From assembly GCA_021229015.1 (NCBI GenBank), contig CM037781.1, positions 40,035,897 through 40,099,896 of the forward strand: DNA of 64,000 nt, in the 5' to 3' direction. The notes beneath the pieces were generated by a model. That model was not told the origin of the DNA and made no database searches. It saw nothing but the letters and a program-made list of their open reading frames with translations. The translations under genes were made by a program, and so were the position numbers. This DNA is from Solen grandis. Its lineage: Eukaryota > Mollusca > Bivalvia > Adapedonta > Solenidae. Shown in pieces: positions 1 to 11,820 of the stretch (positions within the stretch are counted from its first letter, which is position 1; each line of letters starts with the position of its first letter).

Positions 1-78
1 TCATATGCTAATAACATAAGTTATCGATATTATGATGACAGTAAAAATCAAACTGAACTTTTTTTTTCAATAGTGCAG

Positions 79-1513
79 GAACTGCGCATTCTCCTTATTG
101 GGCGCACCGGAAGTGGAAAAAGTTCTACCGGAAATTCAATACTGGGATATGATGATAAGGATTCAGCGGCTTTCCGTGTATCAGGCAGTAGCCAGTCTTG
201 CACAAATACAACGCACATGAAGGTCAGTTCATCACAAAATACATTCCTAGGAAATTGATTACAATCATGTCTTCTTTTGACCAATGTCTACTTAAAATGA
301 TTTTTTTTCTGGTTTAGATGAAATAAACTGTGGTTTTCCTATTTTATCGTGATGTTAGATTATTATCTATACATTATAATAATTTCAGGAGGAAGATCGG
401 TTTGGTTATCGCATAACTGTTGTGGACACACCCGGTCTGTTTGACACCAGACGAGAAGAGAATGAAATAAGAAAAGAACTTCTTAAAGCACTTGCTACAT
501 CGACGCCTGGTTTTCATGTCATTGCTTATGTTTTGAAGCCTGAAAAATATACAGAAGAAATGAAACGGACACAAAAACTGTTTTTTGAATGGTTTGGAGA
601 TGGTGTTGAAAAGCATGCGTTGGTTGTGCTGACAAACACTGATAGTAATGATAAAATGAGGGAATATTTATCTGATAAAGATCACGAACTGTCAGAATTG
701 ATAAGAAGATGCAATGAAATCATATTGCCCATTGATAATAAAGGAACGCCTGAAAAGAAACAAGTCCAATTGCAAGATTTGATTACAAAGATGATTCAGA
801 TAAAAAAGGATCTCGGCTATTTTACAAACATACGATATCAGTTTGCTGAAATCTATGCTAGATCGAAAAGTCTAGAAGACTTGAAGAAAGACTCAATAAG
901 ATATTTAGAGCAATCGGGGCTTTGGTCAGGCCATATGCCAAGCGTAAGTCCTCGAGGTAACGTGCAAATATTTGATGCTAAAACGGGAGAACCCATATCT
1001 CGACCGAGTTTAGAAAGTATGCTCGTTTTACACGAACCAGATTTTAGTGATGATGACGCGGTGGATGGGAATAAAGGAAGAGAAGATGAACGTTTAGATA
1101 GCGATAAGACTGAACAAAACACGACAGCATCTTCGGCTATAGTTTACTGTAGACCATCTGAAGACAACACTGACATTCAATCAAGTTTTTCAGATGATGC
1201 TGAATCGTCTATAAAGCGAAAATCCTCGAGACGCAATAGGATATTCAACAAGGACATTAAACCTTCCCAGTCAAACATGAATACTGGGTCAAGTAATACA
1301 AATCGAGACGTCTCTGTGGATATGGATGATGTTGACAGTAACGTTGGATCTGATGCAGTTGTTGCAAGCGAGTCAGATCAATTAATTGATAACAAAGAAA
1401 GGAATAGAAATTTCAGACATAATATGAATAGTGAGAAAAAGTTAGATTTATTTGCAAGAATACATAATTGGTTTATGAGACTGGTAGACTTCCTGCGTGG
1501 TCGTTCTCATTAA
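79..1513 (+). CDS. GIMAP/AIG1-type GTPase, 3' two exons (5' exons outside window)
   Basis: Two exons are visible: about 79-222 and 389-1513, joined by a phase-0 intron (223-388, GT-AG). A pyrimidine-rich tract and AG precede the first exon, so it is internal; AG at 73 is an alternative acceptor. G1 (GRTGSGKS) is encoded at 100-123, G3 (DTPG) at 425-436 and G4 (TNTD) at 632-643. The stretch between G3 and G4 (AYVLKPEKYTEEMKRTQ, then FFEWFGD) is the conserved box that separates GIMAP/AIG1 proteins from other small GTPases. In this family these proteins bind GTP, often on membranes, and are tied to immune or stress survival. After the G domain comes a long Ser/Asp/Glu-rich, probably disordered tail (about 1030-1420), ending in a short basic amphipathic helix with NWFMRLVDFLRG. 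The visible part is 422 residues with no stop or frameshift. Function beyond GTP binding is inferred. Confidence 0.9.
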
Positions 1514-1546
1514 ATGCATTTGTGAGTTAAAATCTTCAAATACCAA

Positions 1547-1552
1547 AATAAA
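1547..1552 (+). promoter_or_regulatory. Probable polyadenylation signal of the GIMAP-like gene
   Basis: AATAAA lies 34 bases after the stop codon of the GIMAP-like gene, followed by an AT-rich stretch. The spacing is short but plausible for a 3' UTR end. Confidence 0.45.
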
Positions 1553-2455
1553 TATATATATATTAAATGATCTACCTGTAAATCAGGTAACACCTAAAGG
1601 ACTGTTTTTCGGCGTAAGCTGTATAAAATGGATATTGACCTATTTCTTGAACCAATGAAATGTTGGTTAACAACAGAAGAGTTCGGAAAAGCACTCGTTT
1701 CATTGGTTTGCATAAATTGTTTTAGGACTATATTCCATGGTACAATGGGAATTTCTGGGTGCATATCTTTCTGCATGATTGTCATTTGGCAATTGACAAT
1801 TTAATCTACCTATTTAAACATGAAAACCATCCAGTTGAAAAATACAAACAAAAAAACTAAGCAGTTGAAAAAATAAACAGTTGTGAGTCTTTAGAAAACG
1901 TAGTTAACCTTGATAGTGGACTCGTCCCTCTAAGTCGCAAAACTCGCAATGTATAAATTCGGTAACATAAGTCATATATAGTGAAACGTTTTAGGCTTTT
2001 ATATTATAATATTTTGGCGCTGGAATAATTGTTTAATTTTTTATATGATTCAGAATTGTTATTTTATTTTTGTCTACAAGGTGGTAATTATTAAATATTT
2101 ATGTTTTCTTTTAATTACCTCCCTTTAATTTATTCTAATCCCAGAGGAAATATATATTTTCCACATACTATATATAATTGTGTGCGTCTATTGAAGACCG
2201 ACGATGATTCCGCTTATACATGCATTCAATTCCTACACTATTGAATTTGAGGTGGCGAGCCTGCTGGCGGGTAGCAGTTACAGAAATACGTTAAGTATTT
2301 TAGGTAAAGTTACTACTGCACCCAGAAAGCATTGCGCTATCTGGTGTGTTGTAACTTGGTAGGGTTTAAAGAGATATTGAAGCTCAGATATGAAAAAAAA
2401 ACACAAGAGAAATATAGTTTCACATATCTATAGTTTTTCAGACTTTCAGACCGCT
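1553..2455. other. Intergenic, nothing recognised
   Basis: AT-rich DNA without a supported reading frame. A few short self-complementary stretches occur near 1650-1730, but no repeat family is recognised. Confidence 0.5.
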
Positions 2456-2459
2456 TCGG

Positions 2460-2550
2460 ACACGTTACAATAGTTTTAAGTGCAGTTGGTTAAGTGCTCG
2501 TCTATTGAATTAGGGACCCCAAGATCGAATCCCACTGAATGAACTTTTTT
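2460..2550 (+). mobile_element. tRNA-derived SINE head (relic)
   Basis: Contains an A-box-like segment (TGCAGTTGGTTAAGTGC) followed about 30 bases later by a B-box-like GATCGAATCCC, the internal RNA polymerase III promoter layout of tRNA-derived SINEs. No functional tRNA cloverleaf can be drawn. Confidence 0.45.
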
Positions 2551-2640
2551 ATGTTCCGCTTATATTACATTTTTATCCTTTTTAATCACATTTCATAAAA
2601 GCGACAAATACGTTTTATAGCATTATTTTACTTTACTTTA

Positions 2641-2704
2641 CTATTTGAGTTTACCGTCGCTTCGACAGTATTTCAATCATATAGCGACGTCCAGCTAATT
2701 ACAA
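2641..2704 (-). mobile_element. SINE family A, 3' fragment
   Basis: About 64 bases match the 3' end of the SINE seen complete at 43157-43411, including TACCGTCGCTTCGACAGTAT and the AGCGACGTCCAGCTAATTAC segment. It carries the tail variant CTATTTGAGTTTACC also found in the copies at 16330 and 26512. Confidence 0.75.
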
Positions 2705-3329
2705 GCATTATTTTAAAACCACAGACCATATGTAATGTATTAGATTGTAACACTTTTACTTTCTTTAATTGTTTTTATTTTTTACGCCGAATATCTTTTT
2801 CAACGATATTTCTTGTTTAAAATCAAAATATACAAACAAAAAAAGATATTTCTTGTTATTTAGGAAGTAGTTGGCGCACAGAATAAGATTTACATACTAT
2901 TTTAATAATCAAAAGGACGGGTTTGAAAATAGCCAAATCTACATGAATGGAAAAAATGTTCCCATAGAACGGATTCAGTATACTGAATGTGAATATTTGA
3001 TTTAAACATATTTTATTACTCATATTACATACATCAATTCATATATGATACATATACTTAAATTATGAGCAAATGGATAAACCACAAGTTATTACAACTT
3101 AGATTTTCCAAAGTATACATTCAGTAAATATATTCCGGATGATGATATTATGATAATGTAATTATTGTTAAATTTTAAAACAATAACGCATATTTACAGA
3201 GATGAACCGATGTACGCCAAACCCATAAACAAATTATAATAATAAACAATATAGTCACTGTATGAAAGTATACCCCGCTAACAACATCTTTATCGATTGA
3301 CATGTAGAAGGGTGTATGAAATAAAGATG
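2705..3329. other. Intergenic, AT-rich
   Basis: No reading frame or recognised repeat. The last part (about 3240-3329) is probably the 3' untranslated end of the minus-strand LINE that follows. Confidence 0.4.
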
Positions 3330-4990
3330 TTAATTAAAGCGTTTTGTATTTTTTATATACTTATGGAAACTCTGAAACAACTTATTGTCATTTTGGGCAA
3401 GTTCACTTATCCCAAACATTAACTTACTGACACTAAGTGGGTGAAATTTCCTAGTTTCATGAAATAGAACTAGCCTTTCTTGAGTAAATCTCTTGCAATT
3501 AAAAGTGTAATGTTCTGTATCTTCATTATAATATCCACACTCACAGATTGAATTGTTTCTAAGGTGATTACTGAAGAGGTCTGAATTTAAGTTGCTACAT
3601 TTGTTTCTTAATCGCGCATGAATGATCGAAATATTTCTTTCACCAAGTAAATATGTCTTTGGAACTGTACGTGATTTATAAAAACGAGTTAATTTAGATT
3701 TAAAAATATTTAAAGATGTAGATTGTCTGATGTTTATATCTAAATTGTTCCATGCTCTGATACATGATGGTATAACAGATTTAGCATAGATTTCTGTTCT
3801 CATACGTACATAATTAATGTCATAAGCATTGCGTAGTGCATATGGTGTTGTATTACTGACGGAATCGGGAAAGAGCTGAATGATATAATTCAGTAAGTCC
3901 CCACTGTATAATTTGTACATAAGAATTATTTTTTGATAATGTCTCCTATTTTCTAAAGATGTCCAACCTATTTCTTTTAGAAGATTTGCAATTGATACAG
4001 ATCGAGTTAGGCCTGTAACAATCCTTGCTGCTTCGTATTGAACTTTTTCAAGTGAATCTTTTTCAAAGGCTGTACAGTTATCAAAGAGAATAGATGCATA
4101 TTCCAATAATGGACGAAGATATGATATTATATTTGATTTAAAGTTTGTCTGTTTAATTTATACTTAACTAATCTCATTGAATTAAGGACTTTAATGGCTG
4201 AATTTATTATGTTATCTATATGGTGATGCCATCTACCATCGCTACTTAAAGTTACTCCTAAGTGTTTATGTTGGTTAGAAAAATTTAAAATTATCGAACG
4301 ATAAAAGAGGTTTTACATTGTCTGTAAGACTAAAAAATACTACTTGTGTTTTATTGGGATTAAAGGAGACTAACCATTGTTTCGACCATTCATGCGGTTT
4401 TTGGAGATCATGATTTAAAGTACTTTCTATATAATCATTATTTTGACTAGTAACTGCTAGGGAACTATCGTCCGCAAATAACCGAACTGTACTTAGTAAT
4501 GAGTCTGGTATGTCATTGATATAAATGAGAAAAAGTAAAGGACCTAATACAGAACCCTGAGGAACTACTGCCTTCAGGGATTTGATGTCAGAAAATGTAG
4601 AATTAACCATTACTCTTTGATTGCGTCCGTGAAGATAGGATGCTAACGAATTTAATATAGTTTCAGAAAACCCATATTGACGTAATTTAAATAGAAGTCC
4701 TTGATGCCATACCCATCGAACGCTTTAGATATGTCACAGAATACCATACAAGTAGATTCTTTATCATCAAAACCTTTACATATTTGGTTGTAAATATCAA
4801 TGAGTTGATAAACTGTGGAATGTCCTGGTATGAAACCTGATTGGTTTGTATAAATAAGATTATTAGAGTGGAGGAAATTATACATATGTTTAAAAATTAT
4901 TCGTTCCATTACTTTACCAATACAACTAATTAATGATATTGGACGATAATTGCTTGGATACTCTCTGTTTCCTTTCTTAAATAATGGCAT
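3330..4990 (-). mobile_element. 5'-truncated CR1/Jockey-type LINE, reverse transcriptase, frameshifted
   Basis: Read on the minus strand, three frames continue one another: about 4990-4652 (RT fingers, with NYRPISLIS and DISKAFD), 4610-4275 (PQGSVLGPLLF and catalytic FADD at 4467-4478) and 4106-3330 (thumb and C-terminal part with EAARIVTG and a Cys/His knuckle CECG...H...C). The stretch 4275-4106 is also coding-like after a frame change (HLGVTL, then a WHHHI segment). At least two frameshifts break the ORF, and no endonuclease domain precedes it, so this is a dead 5'-truncated copy. Its C-terminal motifs and final KRFN closely resemble the LINE at 28593-29748. The clade name is from motif style only. 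Confidence 0.88.
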
Positions 4991-5199
4991 AACGTTTGCA
5001 ATCTAAATCTAAATTGTGAATATCAATTCTGCCACTGGAATTAGAGTGTGAGGCAACCATGTTTCTTCGTATTTCTCCGGAATTCTTTCAAAGAATACAC
5101 AGACGAAAGGCAGTTCAGCTGAGCGAGAGGAATAATAAACTCGCCCATCTGTACAGCAGTATTTGAATATTTTTTTGAGAATGAGCATGCGCACTGGAA

Positions 5200-5475
5200 G
5201 GCGATTGAGCGATAATGATAACGCGATAGCACGATAATGATAACGCGACAGTGCGATATTACAATTGTAAAAACGCGAAAGTGCGATAATGATAAAAAGA
5301 CAGTAAGATATTACGATGGTGAAAACACGATATTTTGTTGCATTATCATCACCGCACTATTGTATTGTTGCGTTTACATGACCGTACTGTCGCATTATCA
5401 TCACCGCACTATCGTATTGTCGCGTTTTCATTATCGTACTGTCGCAACATCATCGTACTTTCGAGTATCGCGTTT
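5200..5475. repeat. Palindromic minisatellite (fold-back array)
   Basis: The left half repeats a degenerate motif like GCGATAATGATAACGCGACA. The right half, from about 5340, carries the reverse complement (CGCACTATCGTATTGTCGCG and relatives). The whole block is a large imperfect inverted repeat built of units of about 25-30 bases. ORFs across it are products of the repeat. Confidence 0.7.
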
Positions 5476-6233
5476 CAAAGTCGATGGTCTTTACTGGATT
5501 CCGTAGATTCAAAGAAGAAAAAATTGTAACAGCAATGTAATGTTGATTCGTAAAGATCCAAAAGCGCAGTTACCGTGTCCACGTTTTGAATAACCGTACT
5601 GCACCGTCGCGGCCACGGCCTTTTACCGTAGTTCAACGCACTTGACCCTAATATTTGAACGTTGTTCACGCATTGTTCGACGTGATTGTCCATAGTTAGA
5701 CGTAAATGCGTCCCTAGTTAGCCTCCAGTTCAGCGTAGTCGGCGGTATCTATGCGTACTTCACACTACGGTAACTACCTTTACGTGAACTTCATTTAAGT
5801 AAGATGTGACCACAACTGTAAGATATAATGATAAATTTAATTAATTATAAATTACATTTATTGTAAAACATCATCAGTTCGATGAATATGAGAGAAATTG
5901 CAATCACCCAAGTGTCGGTATCGGCGCCAGCGTTGGTGTTGTAAGTTGTTTTAAGTTTTGCATGCCACTATGATTGAAAACATTAATTGACACATCCTGC
6001 ACATGCGTGACTTTCCTGAAACTTGACCAGTTTTATCGGTATGAAAAATCTCCTTTGTAAACATCTTTTCCTTAAATTCGATAGCGTTTATCGATAAACT
6101 GTTTAATTATAATTATTATTATTAGATACTTACAGCAGGCGTTTGTTTTCCCACTAAAAACGTGACTATAATTTTGAGGGTTTAATCTTCATTCTCTGCA
6201 CTTTTCTCCAACATACGTGTTTTATTATTATTT

Positions 6234-6268
<35 letters not shown>

Positions 6269-8119
6269 TGTGATACTCGAATTTTTTGCTTCCGTTTTCG
6301 ACGACTACCATTCCTATGTACATGTACATGTATATTCTGTACGGAAAATATCAAAATACGCGTGAAGCGGGTTTTCACAGGCTAAAAAGATTATTTCTGC
6401 AAAATAACAATTTTTAAACATTGTGAAATTTCTGTGGTGTCTAAGCATTATTTCTAAATATTCTTAAGAAAACTGGATATTACTTCCATTATAGTTTGAA
6501 AACGTGAGCTGTAGTTTCACAGGTGAATGTACTGTCCAATACATACTGTGGAGATGGATGCAATAAATGCAGTTGTGAAAGTATACTTCTATTCGCATTT
6601 TTATTTGTATTTTATTTAAAATTAATTTCGTAAACAATCAGCATTGTAAACAGCTGACTATGGAGAACTTGGTGTATTTCCAATGAAAGAGACGAGAAAA
6701 ATAAAGATGATCAAATATTGGATGATAGTTTTATGTTCAGCAGAAAAATAAATTATACTGTATTTAATCACATTTGATTTACTATGTATAATGATGCATT
6801 TCAAAATATTAAATGATTAAATCAAGTCAGTACTCTTGGAAGTTGCTTACAAAACTTTTGGCAGAGTACTTCTTATGAACTAGTCCGATTTCATTTTTAA
6901 GCAATATAGATATTTTTTCTACAAATACGGCACTAAGAAATTACCCATTCCAGAAAATCCACGTCATATTGTTTAATTTTTGCTAGAACAAGATAGCGAT
7001 AACATCATATTATTAAAAATAAAGAATTGCAATATTTCGGCCCACAACATTGCATGTAACTGATACTCCTTTACAGTACAAGAAATGTCATTACTGTAAC
7101 TCGCGGTGTACAGAAAACCAATGTCTTTCGACCTGTCTATCCTATATTGATTAACGCCGCAGATATTTCAAATGTTACTTTCTCAATGGCCAACGTTTAA
7201 GAAATTTGAAACATCAATGTCGATTTAGTCAAAAGGAAGAAAAAAAAGCGCAACGGAACGTTTTAAAAGTTAAAAGTCACGTAGTATGCACTCAAAAGAA
7301 ATCGAGCATAGATTTCAAGCAATCGAAGGTGATGAGTACTGGTTAATCTGCATTTGCAATATTTTGATAGATTCAAAACTAATTGGGATAATCAAATCTC
7401 TCAGCTTTAAATACTTATCCACTTATCACAGAACACGATAGAAATCCTGAACGTACTGTGTAATTAAGTACGTGTAATTTTAATCATTATGACTTAGAAC
7501 CTTATTATTATATCTTTGATCATTGAACTTAAATTAACAGTTTATTTTTACAATACTCATCTAAAGTATATATTGAATTATAGATCATAAACTTTGCATA
7601 TCTTCACTCACATAATATTTTAAAGCACACCCTTTTATAACATTCTAACGAATGATATTCATGTTATCCCCTCCAGTATGCTTATTGTTTCTTTACCACT
7701 GTTGTTTTCACGCTATGGACTTTGTAAAGTTCAATGAGCTTGTAAAATCTATATAACATGACCAGGTGTAAAGGCGTCAGCAGATTCACAGGTTAGGCTT
7801 ATGGACATGTCAGATCGCTGGTCGCCTTGCCACACCCTATACGTCATATGCAAAGTACGATACATCTCGAATTATACGAAAACCAGACACTTGGCTGTCA
7901 GTTATTTGGCTAAATGATTTCATAAAAAAAAATCGCCCGTTGAGAAATAGGCGCCAATCAGCCGTCAGTACATACGAGCAACCATACGAAGACATTTTTA
8001 ACTGACTAAGGGTGTGTATTGCCATAAGATATTTGCTGCAATACAGGGGAGCGTTAGGCAATACGTTTTAATACGGCTGCCATATAGAGTTACTTATAAA
8101 ATACTAAAATAATCTCAGA
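5476..8119. other. Gene-poor stretch
   Basis: No supported coding region in 2.6 kb. About 5560-5790 is unusually rich in CG and ACCGT-type words compared with the AT-rich surroundings, like the element at 27-28 kb. A (TTTA)n microsatellite lies at about 6232-6269. The rest is unremarkable. Confidence 0.5.
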
Positions 8120-8124
8120 CACGT

Positions 8125-8250
8125 GTTATCATGACACATGTTTACGGCGTGATACTACAGTGTGGCAGCACTATATCTGTCTAGACATCGTCTCCAAATG
8201 ACCGAAATACTGTCGGTGGCACGTTAAACCCAATAAACAAACTTAAACAT
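8125..8250 (+). mobile_element. SINE family B, 3' fragment
   Basis: Matches the 3' half of the SINE at 63166-63485 on the opposite strand: GCGTGATACTACAGTGTGGC, then CGTCTCCAAATGACCGAAAT and an end of GTTAAACCCAATAAACAAAC. It lacks the tRNA head. Confidence 0.65.
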
Positions 8251-8273
8251 ACTCAACAGATACATCTTGTTAT

Positions 8274-8278
<5 letters not shown>

Positions 8279-8309
<31 letters not shown>
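8279..8309. repeat. (CT)n microsatellite
   Basis: About 15 uninterrupted CT units directly after the SINE B fragment. Confidence 0.95.
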
Positions 8310-8312
<3 letters not shown>

Positions 8313-9033
8313 TCGTAAAGTTGTGAAGCTATGAAATTGGTGAAGTTTTATGTGAATAAATGAAAATGCACAAGAAAAAATGCCAAAGGCCTGACAACAA
8401 GGGAACTAAGCTGGGCTTACTCAGAAAGCGCTGGTACCCTATAATATGATTATGCGCAGTTTTTCCCCTATCAATCGTTCAGTTAGTTTAAACATATTTA
8501 TTGCAGATTTGCATGACAATAAAGCAGTAGGATCTTGACGAAAGTATAGAATACTTATATAGTCAATTTCCCACACACATGAAATACATCAATGGCTGAT
8601 AAACACAATTTAAAATGGATAATATATAATAAAGAAACAACATATGGGAGAAAAGAAGCAAGTGAATTGGCCAGATATTCTTAGGAGATAAAAGGTAAGA
8701 GGTTGAAATTGAGGGAGAATAGAAAAAAAATCATAATATAATCTTAAATGATGAATTAAATATTTTCCAAAATAGGGGAGAGGATGAAGTTGATAGAGAA
8801 AAACAGCAACAACAACAACAACAAACATACATGTATAATGCCAATAAGCTATCTGATGGATGAAACAGTTTTCAAAATAAGATGTCACTAGGCCTGTTCC
8901 TGCCTCGGTTGAAAAAAGTAAAGACCAAATTGTGGACTTGGTTGGGGTAACCCTAACTGCAAGATAAGGTGAATTTAAACTTTAAATGATATGTATAACA
9001 TGTAGGTATTCGCTAAACTTATCAGTATTCAAA
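8310..9033. other. Intergenic, partly LINE 3' flank
   Basis: No gene is recognised. A short (CAA)n run lies near 8805-8822. Part of this block may be the 3' untranslated region of the minus-strand LINE fragment at 9034-9237. Confidence 0.35.
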
Positions 9034-9237
9034 CTATCTAAATATTCCTGTATTGGTAATAAATTGATGCACTGCTTTAAAAATGCATTTATTAGTTTCA
9101 TCCGGTAACATAGGATCACCAAATAATAGTACTTCAACATTCATGTTGACATTAAGCTGGTTAATTTTGTCAAGTAAAGTACTTCGTTGATTACTGAAGA
9201 TCTCACATTCAAGAAGGAAATGGGCGTTGGTTTCAGC
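9034..9237 (-). mobile_element. LINE C-terminal fragment
   Basis: The minus strand encodes an open stretch of 67 codons ending in TAG, with HFLLECEIF, then LLFGDP and IFKAVHQFI. This is the typical C-terminal end of CR1-like LINE ORF2 proteins, after the Cys/His knuckle. The remainder of the element is missing. Confidence 0.6.
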
Positions 9238-9239
9238 TC

Positions 9240-9844
9240 ATTTCTTTCAAAATATTTCGCCTTATACTGTTGTATATGGCAATTCCTCTTCTTTTTTTCG
9301 CACGAGCGTATCTATCTAAAAATGGATTACTCGACTCATGCGCCAAGCAGCCATGATATGTTACGATAACTTCGCCATTAAACTGCATTTTAAATTTCTA
9401 TACTATAATTACCTGTTAAACTTACCTTTTTTTACTTATATGCGTTTGCTACCCCTTTTTTGTACTTTTCAAACAAAGAATTTCTATATTAATTATGATA
9501 AAAATGACCTTTGAAAAAAGCAATTCTCACTTAAATATAAAAATATGTTTTGACGTTTCATAATTAAAATATTTTAGTTATGATCTGTGTAGATTAAATT
9601 AATGAAGCATTTTTGTGAAGGAACACCCTGCCATCACACACCCATGCTGACTTTCATCAATATAAGCCCTACAATCATACATAGTGCGATCACAACAACC
9701 CATTTGTACGTTGTGATAAGGTAAGTTAATTACGTTGCTTTCGAACAGTTCTCGCTGTGTGTTTTCATTGTATTCTGTGGCATATGATAAAGGAGCTAAC
9801 GTTAATAGAATCACTGACGTATATTACACTGATACAGGCAGGGG
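9240..9844. other. Intergenic, nothing recognised
   Basis: AT-rich DNA with only short spurious frames. Confidence 0.45.
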
Positions 9845-9926
9845 CTCGGGGTCTTTCTCCACCTGTAATTATATGATTGAAATACTATCACAGCGACGGT
9901 AAACCCCAATACAACAAAAACAACTT
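9845..9926 (+). mobile_element. SINE family A, 3' fragment
   Basis: Carries CTCGGGGTCTTTCTCCACCT, a deleted version of the TAATTAGCTGGACGTCGC part, GCGACGGTAAACCCCAATAC and a CAACAA-type tail. It is truncated upstream. Confidence 0.75.
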
Positions 9927-10347
9927 ATACAAGCCTTGGGAGCTTCCGGTTTGAATGAATTGAAGCTTGAATATACTTTTCATCTTTTGTGACCAAACCA
10001 AATAACTTATTGTAATGATCTGCTTCCCTCGACTCCGTGGATAGATCTTCATGTATATATTTACTTAACAATATTTCCGATGTAAAAGAGACCCAGCAAA
10101 GGCCGAATATGGAGGGCAATTACTCACAAAATCATATCAAGCTTTCTTCCCTCGATTTTATATTTAAGCAAATTTTTGTGATATCATTGTGTAACATTAG
10201 TGGTGTTGGTTGATTACTTTTAGATTACAATTTCTTGGTCATAACATATTACATGTATTTACTTCATTGCACTGTCAAATTTGTTTATACAAATCACATC
10301 TTTCTTATAACGTTTACCCTGCCCAAGAAGAACATACATCTTTCGTC
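9927..10347. other. Intergenic, nothing recognised
   Basis: No supported feature. Confidence 0.45.
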
Positions 10348-10492
10348 CCTGTAATGGTTCCGCTACATTTCGGACCTCATGGCCTTTCACGGAGGAAAAC
10401 CCAAGGTTTCCTTATGTTTCGTTAGGGTACTTTGGTTATCTGGGTAGAGGTTAAGTGGTCCAAAATGTAGCGGTAACATTACAGAGACTTTA
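10348..10492. mobile_element. Short inverted-repeat element (MITE-like)
   Basis: The left arm contains CTGTAATGGTTCCGCTACAT. The right arm, near 10459-10490, is its near reverse complement (ATGTAGCGGTAACATTACAG). Arms of about 30 bases surround an internal segment of about 80 bases. No transposase or clear target duplication was seen. Confidence 0.5.
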
Positions 10493-10539
10493 CCTTAACC
10501 GTCAATAAGCTCAAAGATTTGTGTCATATTGCTATGAAG

Positions 10540-10547
10540 CGTTGTTG

Positions 10548-10591
<44 letters not shown>
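10540..10591. repeat. (TTG)n-(CTG)n microsatellite
   Basis: About five TTG units run directly into about twelve CTG units. Confidence 0.95.
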
Positions 10592-10594
<3 letters not shown>

Positions 10595-10798
10595 TGTGTG
10601 AAAACTTTCGTTCAACACTCTCCTCTATCACTTTAGTATAACATTAGCATCTCACCCTCGATTTCATCAATAAAACTATGGTGTTGTTTTTTACGTTTTA
10701 TAAGGAAATTATTTTAGTTTCCATAGCAAACGTGGTCTATGTAGATCAAACTGATTTCAGTAAGCCGCGTATTAATCACCCATGTCAATTTTTATTAC

Positions 10799-10980
10799 AG
10801 TCAACTCTCAATACACCGGCAGTTTTTGTAAATCTCGATTTCGCCGATGTATCGAGAATTGCTGCCGATACCGGAAGTCAAATTTGCTTTTGTAAAGAGA
10901 TTAATAAATCCGTCACATGACTTTTAGTGCCGGAACCCGAGTTTGCCCATGTATCGAAAACCGATGTATCGAGCGTAGAC
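10799..10980. mobile_element. TIR element (MITE, TA-type)
   Basis: The left end ACAGTCAACTCTCAATACAC and the right end read on the minus strand (ACAGTCTACGCTCGATACAT) are inverted repeats about 23 bases long with a few mismatches. Internal CGATGTATCGAGA words are also repeated in both orientations. A length of about 180 bases without an ORF suggests a non-autonomous DNA transposon. Confidence 0.55.
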
Positions 10981-10983
10981 TGT

Positions 10984-11718
10984 ATTTTATGCCCTATAGT
11001 TACATAAAAGAGTTGCTTAAGGCAACATATATATGACGTTCAAACTCTGAAGTACTAATACCAGACCATGATGTCCTACTGGAGATAATCTGTTAAAACT
11101 GCCAGAGTCAGAATTTGCTTTAATTTAGGCTGCTTCCCGTAGGACTTATTCAGTATGAAACCTGATCAGCTTGTCGGCTGCATATAATTTTCATAAATTA
11201 TTTTTCATGAGGAATAGCTCATTTGAAATATGAGGTGAATTTGAAAAAGAAAACAGTGCTAGTAATTAAATATCTGATCAATATTTAGTCACTGAAACAA
11301 GATCAAAGAGTGATATTTTAATACTTAAACTATAAGGTATCAGAAAATGTAAAATTCTACTCAGTCTGCACAGCAAAGAAAAATATGGTATTACATACCA
11401 ATCTATGTTCAGTAAATAAATATTCAAGTCATGGGTATACTAGTGTCAATAAAGGTTTAAATATTTATTAGTTAACAGATACCGGGAAAGTGACGTGACA
11501 ACTCAAATCGCTTCTCACAGTTCCGGTGTTCTCCAATAAATAGTTCCCATAATGATCAATAGATATCCTTACTCGTGGCGACCATTTTGTATGGCAAATT
11601 CAATGGATTTTTATATGAATTGCATAGAAGCCGAAATTCCATTTTCTAATTATTTCCTTATTTCTGTTCCACACATCAAATGTATATGCCATATGAAAAA
11701 CTCTTGACAGTCAAAATT
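10984..11718. other. Intergenic, nothing recognised
   Basis: AT-rich, with no coding signal. Confidence 0.45.
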
Positions 11719-11719
11719 T

Positions 11720-11820
11720 CTCCCGTGTAAAACTGTAGAAAAACTAAAGCCATAATATAGAAGCCATACAATTCAATACTCCTATTGTGGCTTTAGTTTT
11801 TCTATAGTTTTACACGAGAG
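11720..11820. repeat. Strong 37-bp inverted repeat (hairpin)
   Basis: The arm at 11720-11757 (CCCGTGTAAAACTGTAGAAA and on) pairs with 11784-11820 (ending CTATAGTTTTACACGAGAG) with only a few mismatches around a loop of about 26 bases. It could be a MITE core or an RNA hairpin. No protein frame is present. Confidence 0.7.
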
